Source of the DNA: Hymenobacter properus
Lineage (GTDB): Bacteria; Bacteroidota; Bacteroidia; Cytophagales; Hymenobacteraceae
Direction: 5' to 3'
Assembly (NCBI RefSeq): GCF_015694735.1
Contig: NZ_JADQDP010000002.1
Coordinates: forward strand, 496,001-560,000
Length of the DNA stretch: 64,000 nt
The notes beneath the pieces were generated by a model. That model had not been told where the DNA came from. It searched no databases and saw nothing but the letters and a program-made list of their open reading frames with translations. Below, in pieces: positions 58,262 to 64,000 of this stretch (positions are counted from its first letter, which is position 1; each line of letters opens with the position of its first letter). The translations under genes were made by a program, and so were the position numbers.

Positions 58262-58816
58262 ATGTCACGTATTGGTAAACTGCCGATTGCCGTCCCCGCT
58301 GGGGTCGCCATCTCGGTCGACAAAGACAACACGGTGACGGTGAAAGGCCCCAAGGGCACGCTGACCACGCCGGTGGACCGCGACATCGCCGTAGCCATCG
58401 AAGACGGTACCCTCACCGTAACCCGTCCCACTGAGCAGAAGCGCCACAAGGCCATGCACGGCCTCTACCGCGCCCTCATCAACAACATGGTAACCGGTGT
58501 GAGCACCGGCTTCACCAAGCAGCTCGAGCTGGTGGGCGTAGGCTACAAGGCCACCGCCACCGGCAGCACGCTGGAGCTGGCCCTCGGCTACTCGCACAAC
58601 GTGTACTTGGCCCTGCCGAAAGAAGTAGCCGCCACGGCCGTTACCGAAAAAGGCAAAAACCCCATCGTGACCCTGACCAGCATCGACAACCAGCTGCTGG
58701 GCCAAGTGGCCGCCAAAATCCGTTCGCTGCGCAAAGTAGAGCCCTACAAAGGCAAAGGTGTGCGCTTCGTGGGTGAAGTTATCCGTCGCAAAGCTGGTAA
58801 AACGGCTTCTAAATAA
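58262..58816 (+). CDS. rplF: 50S ribosomal protein L6
   Basis: 184 residues. Near the sarcin-ricin loop. MSRIGKLPIAVPAGV, VKGPKGTL, and the C-terminal IRSLRKVEPYKGKGVRFVGE signature are intact. Confidence 0.98.
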   Translation: MSRIGKLPIAVPAGVAISVDKDNTVTVKGPKGTLTTPVDRDIAVAIEDGTLTVTRPTEQKRHKAMHGLYRALINNMVTGVSTGFTKQLELVGVGYKATATGSTLELALGYSHNVYLALPKEVAATAVTEKGKNPIVTLTSIDNQLLGQVAAKIRSLRKVEPYKGKGVRFVGEVIRRKAGKTASK

Positions 58817-58825
58817 ATTCGCATC

Positions 58826-59176
58826 ATGGCATTTGATAAAGCAACTCGCCGCAAGCGGATTCAGCGCATCATCCGCACGAAAGTGTCCGGCACCTCGGAG
58901 CGTCCGCGCCTGTCGGTGTTCCGCAGCAACACGGGCATCTACGCCCAGATTATCGACGACACGGCTGGCCGCACGCTGGCTGCCGCTTCCTCGAAAAAAG
59001 TAACCGCCGAAGGTGGTAACGGCGTGGCCCTGGCCGCCGCCGTAGGCCGGCAGCTCGCCGCCGTAGCCCAGGAGAAAGGCATCACGAAAGTGGTGTTCGA
59101 CCGCTCCGGCTACCTCTACCACGGTCGCGTAAAATCATTGGCTGAAGGTGCCCGCGAAGGCGGCCTCAATTTCTAA
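58826..59176 (+). CDS. rplR: 50S ribosomal protein L18
   Basis: 116 residues. 5S rRNA-binding protein. [27 protein letters not shown], and the end [24 protein letters not shown], are diagnostic. Confidence 0.98.
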   Translation: MAFDKATRRKRIQRIIRTKVSGTSERPRLSVFRSNTGIYAQIIDDTAGRTLAAASSKKVTAEGGNGVALAAAVGRQLAAVAQEKGITKVVFDRSGYLYHGRVKSLAEGAREGGLNF

Positions 59177-59182
59177 ATCATC

Positions 59183-59764
59183 ATGGCGCAAGAACGCGAC
59201 AACAACCGCGACAACCGCGGCGGCAACCGGGAGCGTAGCAACGACCGGGACCGGAACAAGGACAACAGCCGCATGGGCGCTGACTCCGACTTCAAAGAAA
59301 AAGTAGTAGCCATCAACCGCGTAGCGAAGGTGGTAAAAGGCGGCCGCCGCTTCAGCTTCTCGGCCATTGTGGTAGTAGGCGACGGCAACGGCAACGTGGG
59401 CTACGGCCTCGGCAAAGCCAACGAAGTAACCGACGCCATTGCCAAAGGCATTGACGACGCCAAGAAGAACATTGTGAAGGTACCGATGTACAAGCACACC
59501 GTTCCCCACCTCATGGAAGGCCGCTACGGAGGTGGTTTCGTGCTAGTGCAGCCGGCTGCCGCTGGTACGGGCGTAATCGCCGGCGGTGCCATGCGCGCCG
59601 TGTTCGAGAGCGCCGGCATCAAGGACGTGCTGGCGAAGTCGAAAGGCTCGTCGAACCCCCACAACGTGGTAAAAGCAACGTTTGCTGCCCTCGCCAAAAT
59701 GCGCGACCCGCTGCAAATCGCTCAAGCCCGTGGTATCTCTTTGGCCCGCGTTTTTAACGGTTAA
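59183..59764 (+). CDS. rpsE: 30S ribosomal protein S5 with Arg/Asn/Asp-rich extension
   Basis: 193 residues. Residues 1-36 are a low-complexity extension rich in Arg, Asn and Asp; the usual fold follows ([47 protein letters not shown]). S5 and S3 both border the mRNA entry channel and both carry extra Arg-rich segments here. Confidence 0.97.
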   Translation: MAQERDNNRDNRGGNRERSNDRDRNKDNSRMGADSDFKEKVVAINRVAKVVKGGRRFSFSAIVVVGDGNGNVGYGLGKANEVTDAIAKGIDDAKKNIVKVPMYKHTVPHLMEGRYGGGFVLVQPAAAGTGVIAGGAMRAVFESAGIKDVLAKSKGSSNPHNVVKATFAALAKMRDPLQIAQARGISLARVFNG

Positions 59765-59770
59765 TTGAAC

Positions 59771-59950
59771 ATGGCACAAATTCAAGTAAAGCTCGTGCGC
59801 AGCGCCATCGACCGCCCCGAGCGTCAGAAGCGCATCGTTCAGTCCCTGGGCCTGAACAAACTCAACAGCACCGCGCAGCACGACGTGAACCCGTCCATCA
59901 TGGGCATGGTGAACAGCGTGAAACACCTGCTCGAAGTAACCGAACTGTAA
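59771..59950 (+). CDS. rpmD: 50S ribosomal protein L30
   Basis: 59 residues. IQVKLVRSAIDRPERQKRIVQSLGLNKLN and MVNSVKHLLEVTEL match L30. ATG at 59771 is chosen over an in-frame TTG at 59765. Confidence 0.97.
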   Translation: MAQIQVKLVRSAIDRPERQKRIVQSLGLNKLNSTAQHDVNPSIMGMVNSVKHLLEVTEL

Positions 59951-59965
59951 GACTCCGTATCCGTC

Positions 59966-60418
59966 ATGCTTAATCTCAGCAATCTCCAGCCCGCCGCTGG
60001 CTCTACCAAGAGCAAGAAAATCATCGGCCGGGGCGAAGGCTCGACCCGCGGCGGTACGTCGACCCGTGGTCACAAAGGCGCCAAGTCGCGCTCGGGCTAC
60101 AAGCGTAAGTCCGGCTTCGAAGGTGGCCAGATGCCCCTCCAGCGCCGCGTTCCCAAGTTCGGCTTCAAGAGCCTGAACCGCGTCGAGTACAAAGCCATCA
60201 ACCTCGATGCCTTGACCTCGCTGCTCGACAAAGACGCTTCGGCTACGACCATGGATGCCGCTTACTTCGTGGCCAATGGTCTGGTGTCGAAAAACGCCAA
60301 AATCAAAGTTCTCGGCCGTGGCGAAATCGCCAAAGCTGTTGAAGTTCATGCTCACGCATTCTCGAAGTCGGCTGTTGAAGCCATCGAGAAAGCCGGCGGC
60401 AAAGCGGTAACGCTCTAA
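59966..60418 (+). CDS. rplO: 50S ribosomal protein L15
   Basis: 150 residues. Late assembly protein. LSNLQPAAGSTKSKKIIGRGEGS, RGGTSTRGHKGAKSRSGYKRKSGFEGGQMPLQRRVPKFGF-type glycine/arginine region over residues 30-72, ending AIEKAGGKAVTL. Confidence 0.97.
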   Translation: MLNLSNLQPAAGSTKSKKIIGRGEGSTRGGTSTRGHKGAKSRSGYKRKSGFEGGQMPLQRRVPKFGFKSLNRVEYKAINLDALTSLLDKDASATTMDAAYFVANGLVSKNAKIKVLGRGEIAKAVEVHAHAFSKSAVEAIEKAGGKAVTL

Positions 60419-60433
60419 TAGCTACCTTCGGCA

Positions 60434-61753
60434 ATGAATAAGTTTATCGAGTCGATAAAAAACATTTTTGCGATTGAGGATTTGCGTACGCGAATCCTCA
60501 ATACGCTTTTCTTCATTGCCATCTATCGCCTAGGCGTTTACGTGGTGTTGCCGGGCGTGGATCCCACGCAACTCAAGACCGGCGCCCAAGGCTTGTTTGG
60601 CATTCTGGATACGCTGCTTGGCGGCGCGTTCAGCCACGCGTCCATCTTCGCGCTGGGCATCATGCCGTACATCTCGGCGTCGATTGTGTTGCAACTGCTC
60701 ACCATCGCCGTGCCCTACTTCCAGAAACTCCAGAAGGAAGGCGAGTCGGGACGTAAGAAAATCAACCAGTACACCCGGATTCTCACGATTCCGATTGTGC
60801 TGGCCCAATCGGTTGGCTTCATCGCCACGATTAACGCCGAAGCCATTATCAATCCCGGCACGTTCTTCACCGTCTCGACCATGATTATCATCACGGCCGG
60901 CACACTGTTCTGCATGTGGCTGGGTGAGAAAATCACGGACAAAGGCATCGGCAACGGTATCTCCATGATTATCATGATTGGTATCGTGTCGCGTCTCCCC
61001 GGTGCCATCATCGGTGAGGCCGCTGCCAAAGGCGTGAACAAATCCCTCATCTTCCTGCTGGAAATGGTGGTGTTGTTCCTCGTGGTAATGGCGGTTATCG
61101 TGCTCACGCAAGCGGTTCGCCGCATCGCGGTGCAGTACGCTAAGCAAGTTGGTGGCACTACGCAGCTGGACGCCCAGCGTCAGTTCATTCCCCTCAAGGT
61201 GAATGCAGCCGGTGTAATGCCTATCATCTTCGCCCAGTCGTTGATGTTCGTGCCCGCCATCGTGGCGTCGGTATGGCAGAACCAGAGCGATACCGCCAGC
61301 TACATCGGCGTGAAGTTCTCGGACTACACCTCGTGGCAGTACAACCTGACCTTCGGTCTGCTGATTATCATCTTCACCTACTTCTACACGGCCATCAGCG
61401 TTAACCCTAACCAAATTGCCGATGACCTGAAGCGGAGCGGTGGTTTCGTACCGGGCGTGAAGCCTGGCCGCGATACCTCGGAATACATCGATGAAATCCT
61501 GACGCGCATCACCCTGCCGGGTGCCGTGGCGCTGGCACTCATCGCCATCTTCCCCGCGCTGGCACTGTTGCTGGGCGTTACCCGTCCGTTCTCGGCTTTC
61601 TATGGCGGCACGTCGCTCATCATCATGGTGGGTGTGGTGCTCGACACGGTGAACCAGGTGCAGAGCTACTTGTTGATGCAGCACTACGACGGCATGATGA
61701 AATCGGGTAAGCTGCGCGGTCGCACGGCTCAGCCCATTTCCATCGCCTCGTAA
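60434..61753 (+). CDS. secY: Preprotein translocase subunit SecY
   Basis: 439 residues with ten membrane helices. Forms the protein-conducting channel with SecE. IAIYRLGVYVVLPGVD, ALGIMPYISASIVLQLL, GNGISMIIMIGIVSRLP and the cytosolic loop SGGFVPGVKPGRDT are diagnostic. 16 bases after rplO and 8 before map. Confidence 0.97.
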   Translation: MNKFIESIKNIFAIEDLRTRILNTLFFIAIYRLGVYVVLPGVDPTQLKTGAQGLFGILDTLLGGAFSHASIFALGIMPYISASIVLQLLTIAVPYFQKLQKEGESGRKKINQYTRILTIPIVLAQSVGFIATINAEAIINPGTFFTVSTMIIITAGTLFCMWLGEKITDKGIGNGISMIIMIGIVSRLPGAIIGEAAAKGVNKSLIFLLEMVVLFLVVMAVIVLTQAVRRIAVQYAKQVGGTTQLDAQRQFIPLKVNAAGVMPIIFAQSLMFVPAIVASVWQNQSDTASYIGVKFSDYTSWQYNLTFGLLIIIFTYFYTAISVNPNQIADDLKRSGGFVPGVKPGRDTSEYIDEILTRITLPGAVALALIAIFPALALLLGVTRPFSAFYGGTSLIIMVGVVLDTVNQVQSYLLMQHYDGMMKSGKLRGRTAQPISIAS

Positions 61754-61760
61754 TCAAGCA

Positions 61761-62546
61761 ATGGCAAAGGGTCCGATTCAATACAAAACCGAAGAGGAGA
61801 TTGACCTCATGCGGGCAAGCGGCCAGCTGCTTGCCCGGGCTCACGGCGAAGTCGCGAGCCTGGTGAAGGAAGGAGTGACGACGCGGCAGCTGGACAAGCG
61901 CGCGGAGGAATTCATCCGAGACCACGGCGGCATCCCTTCCTTCAAAGGATTATACGGTTTCCCCTACAGCCTGTGCCTGTCGCCGAATGCGGTAGTGGTG
62001 CACGGGTTTGCCACCGACGAGCCGCTGAAGAGCGGCGACATCATCTCGGTGGACTGCGGGGTGTTGCTGAATGGCTACCATTCAGATAGTGCTTACACCT
62101 ATCCAATCGGGGAGGTGGCGCCGGAAGTGCTGACGCTGCTCAAGGAAACAAAAGCGGCGCTGTACAAAGGCATTGAACAAGCCGTGAGCGGCAACCGCGT
62201 GGGCGACATCAGCTACGCCATCCAGAACCATGTAAGCCGGTTGGGCTATGGGGTGGTGCGCGAGTTGGTTGGCCACGGAGTTGGCGCGGAGCTACACGAA
62301 AAGCCCGAGGTGCCGAACTACGGCAAGCGGGGTTCCGGGCCGCTCTTGCAAACGGGTTTGACATTGGCCATTGAGCCGATGGTGAACCTGGGTAAGAAGG
62401 ACGTGGTGCAGGAGGCGGATGGCTGGACCATACGTACCAAGGACCGCAAGCCCTCGGCGCACTTCGAGCACACCGTAGTAGTTAGAAAAGAGAAGGCAGA
62501 AATTCTGACCTCTTTTGAATACATCGAAAAAGCATTGCAGCAGTAG
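61761..62546 (+). CDS. map: Methionine aminopeptidase, type I
   Basis: 261 residues. Removes the initiator Met. The five metal ligands lie in [18 protein letters not shown] (two Asp), [12 protein letters not shown] (His), IEPMVNLG (Glu) and the last Glu in HFEHTVVV. Substrate His is in [11 protein letters not shown]. Common neighbour of secY and infA. Confidence 0.96.
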   Translation: MAKGPIQYKTEEEIDLMRASGQLLARAHGEVASLVKEGVTTRQLDKRAEEFIRDHGGIPSFKGLYGFPYSLCLSPNAVVVHGFATDEPLKSGDIISVDCGVLLNGYHSDSAYTYPIGEVAPEVLTLLKETKAALYKGIEQAVSGNRVGDISYAIQNHVSRLGYGVVRELVGHGVGAELHEKPEVPNYGKRGSGPLLQTGLTLAIEPMVNLGKKDVVQEADGWTIRTKDRKPSAHFEHTVVVRKEKAEILTSFEYIEKALQQ

Positions 62547-62551
62547 CCCTT

Positions 62552-62770
62552 ATGGCAAAACAAGCCTCGATTGAGCAGGACGGTACCATCCTCGAAGCCC
62601 TTTCCAACGCCATGTTCCGCGTGGAGCTGGAAAATGGCCACCAGCTGATTGCCCACATCTCGGGCAAGATGCGGATGCACTACATCAAGATTCTGCCCGG
62701 CGACAAGGTGAAACTGGAAATGTCGCCCTACGACTTGTCGAAGGGCCGGATTAAGTATCGTTATAAATAA
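62552..62770 (+). CDS. infA: Translation initiation factor IF-1
   Basis: 72 residues, the standard length. Single OB fold ([35 protein letters not shown] over the first 40 residues), ending [12 protein letters not shown]. Occupies the A site during initiation. Confidence 0.98.
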   Translation: MAKQASIEQDGTILEALSNAMFRVELENGHQLIAHISGKMRMHYIKILPGDKVKLEMSPYDLSKGRIKYRYK

Positions 62771-62791
62771 ACCCGTTTCCCTTCACAGGTC

Positions 62792-62908
62792 ATGAAAGTA
62801 AAAACCTCGGTGAAAAAGCGTAGCGTGGACTGCAAACTGGTCCGCCGTAATGGCAAGCTCTACGTCATCAACAAGAAGAACCCCCGCTTCAAGCAGCGTC
62901 AGGGTTAA
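62792..62908 (+). CDS. rpmJ: 50S ribosomal protein L36 lacking zinc ligands
   Basis: 38 residues, too short for most ORF lists: [20 protein letters not shown] continues to a PRFKQRQG end. The order infA-rpmJ-rpsM supports it. In zinc-type L36 three Cys and one His bind zinc; here only one Cys remains (Ser, Asn and Phe at the other positions), so it is a zinc-free (C-minus) form. Confidence 0.95.
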   Translation: MKVKTSVKKRSVDCKLVRRNGKLYVINKKNPRFKQRQG

Positions 62909-63019
62909 TTCAATTTTTAGAATCCCGGAACCTTGGGTACTGAGCAGGGAGTTAAGCACTTCCCGCCCGCCTTCCAAGCAGTTGCCGGGTTTCTGTCCGC
63001 AAACACATAACCACACACA

Positions 63020-63397
63020 ATGGCTCGTATCGCAGGGGTTGATATCCCGGACAACAAGCGCGGCGAAATTTCGCTGACCTACATCTTCGGCATCGGCCGG
63101 AGCAACGCCAGCAAGATTCTGGTAAAAGCTGGCGTCGACGTCAACAAGAAGGTGAAGGACTGGACCGACGAGGAGTCGGGTGCCATCCGCGCCATCATTG
63201 CCGCCGAGCACAAGACCGAAGGCGTGCTGCGCTCGGAAGTAACGACGAACATCAAGCGTTTGATGGACATCGGTTGCTACCGTGGTCTGCGTCACCGCAA
63301 AGGCCTGCCGGTTCGTGGTCAGCGCACCAAGAACAACTCGCGTACCCGCAAGGGCAAGCGCAAAACGGTGGCCGGCAAGAAGAAGGCAACGAAATAA
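63020..63397 (+). CDS. rpsM: 30S ribosomal protein S13
   Basis: 125 residues. Head protein contacting the P-site tRNA and the large subunit. [29 protein letters not shown] and [25 protein letters not shown] are diagnostic. Preceded by a 111-base spacer after rpmJ. Confidence 0.98.
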   Translation: MARIAGVDIPDNKRGEISLTYIFGIGRSNASKILVKAGVDVNKKVKDWTDEESGAIRAIIAAEHKTEGVLRSEVTTNIKRLMDIGCYRGLRHRKGLPVRGQRTKNNSRTRKGKRKTVAGKKKATK

Positions 63398-63412
63398 ACT
63401 TAACCGGGAATC

Positions 63413-63454
63413 GGCGCTGGCTCTGGCGAGTAGCATACTCGCGCAGCCAGCGCC
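63413..63454. other. Hairpin in the rpsM-rpsK spacer
   Basis: GGCGCTGGCT (63413-63422) pairs with AGCCAGCGCC (63445-63454); an inner stem GCGAGTA/TACTCGC adds 7 bp with a GCA loop. A T6 run lies about 9 bases later. Possible attenuator or processing site. Confidence 0.7.
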
Positions 63455-63484
63455 AACACCTCCCGCATTTTTTGCGATAACCAA

Positions 63485-63877
63485 ATGGCACAAAAAAGAA
63501 AAGACAAAGCCAAGAAGCGCGTTGTCGTGGTGGAGCAGGTGGGCCAGGTACACATCCGTGCCTCGTTCAACAACATCATCATCTCCATCACCAACAACAA
63601 CGGTCAAGTTATTTCGTGGGCTTCGGCCGGCAAAATGGGCTTCCGTGGTTCGAAGAAAAATACGCCCTACGCCGCTCAAATGGCGATGAGCGACTGCGGC
63701 AAAGTGGCCCACGACCTGGGCATGCGCAAAGCCGAAGTATTCGTGAAAGGCCCGGGTGCGGGCCGTGAGTCGGCCATCCGCGCCCTCGGCAACGTGGGCA
63801 TTGAGGTGACCACCATCCGCGACGTAACGCCGCTGCCCCACAACGGCTGCCGCCCCCCCAAGCGTCGTCGCGTTTAG
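63485..63877 (+). CDS. rpsK: 30S ribosomal protein S11
   Basis: 130 residues. Platform protein near the mRNA exit. [43 protein letters not shown] core over residues 19-58, and [39 protein letters not shown] at the C-terminus (two pieces). Confidence 0.98.
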   Translation: MAQKRKDKAKKRVVVVEQVGQVHIRASFNNIIISITNNNGQVISWASAGKMGFRGSKKNTPYAAQMAMSDCGKVAHDLGMRKAEVFVKGPGAGRESAIRALGNVGIEVTTIRDVTPLPHNGCRPPKRRRV

Positions 63878-63903
63878 TTTTTCACTTCAGTTAGGATAAT
63901 CAA

Positions 63904-64000
63904 ATGGCACGTTATACCGGCCCTACCTCAAAAATTGCCCGTCGCTTCAACGAGCCGATTTTCGGCCCGAGCAAGGCGCTCAACAAGAAAGCATATCCTC
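63904..64000 (+). CDS. rpsD: 30S ribosomal protein S4, N-terminal fragment (cut by window edge)
   Basis: 32 codons are visible, beginning [15 protein letters not shown], as in S4, in the expected position after rpsK. The rest is outside the window. Confidence 0.93.
   Translation, partial: MARYTGPTSKIARRFNEPIFGPSKALNKKAYP

Overview
The window looks like a chromosomal segment of a high-GC Bacteroidota of the order Cytophagales, most like Hymenobacter. This is inferred from several things. One protein ends in a type IX secretion (T9SS) sorting domain. Promoters have the Bacteroidota form TTG-N19/20-TAnnTTTG. Genes generally lack Shine-Dalgarno sequences. The ribosomal genes carry Bacteroidota-type protein variants. 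No rRNA, insertion sequence, prophage or CRISPR array was seen.

Left part (1-28 kb), accessory and housekeeping genes in short, often divergent or convergent units: the N-terminus of a heavy-metal P-type ATPase, a small membrane protein, a truncated globin, a cupin, and a two-component pair (PAS histidine kinase plus a REC-Crp fusion regulator). A polysaccharide-degrading group follows: secreted GH43, pectate lyase and an intracellular GH43. Around it lie a glyoxalase-like protein, DUF421, pyrophosphatase, S1/P1 nuclease, two copies of an unassigned paralogous protein, an outer-membrane-like protein, a T9SS metzincin-like protein, a GNAT, a frameshifted membrane protein, a GT2-GT9 pair for cell-surface glycan, an ECF sigma factor with a zinc-finger partner, gmk-nadD, a biotin carrier-pyrH-frr operon and an M1 aminopeptidase.

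Right part (28-64 kb), the translation and transcription super-cluster, all on the plus strand: tRNA-Tyr/Gly/Thr-tuf, tRNA-Trp-secE-nusG-rplKAJL-rpoBC, a small membrane protein and DUF3467, rpsL-rpsG-fusA-rpsJ, then the S10, spc and alpha operons up to a truncated rpsD. Two breaks stand out. An O-antigen-ligase-like gene with its own terminators sits between rpsJ and rplC. A roughly 3 kb block (lipoprotein, lepB, beta-hydroxyacid dehydrogenase) sits between rpsN and rpsH, and rpsH is then restarted by two strong promoters.

The most unusual signal is non-coding. Many spacers, especially in the rpo-str-S10 cluster, hold long inverted repeats. Several are built from inverted arrays of degenerate 7- or 8-bp units, and two loci (frr-pyrH and rpsL-rpsG) share nearly the same array. 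Other points: an extended promoter block TAYCTTTGCACTCCC, candidate leaderless starts, a TTG start for rpoB, a duplicated translation-start region before a GH43 gene, and Arg-rich extensions on S3 and S5. No clearly new multi-gene system was found.
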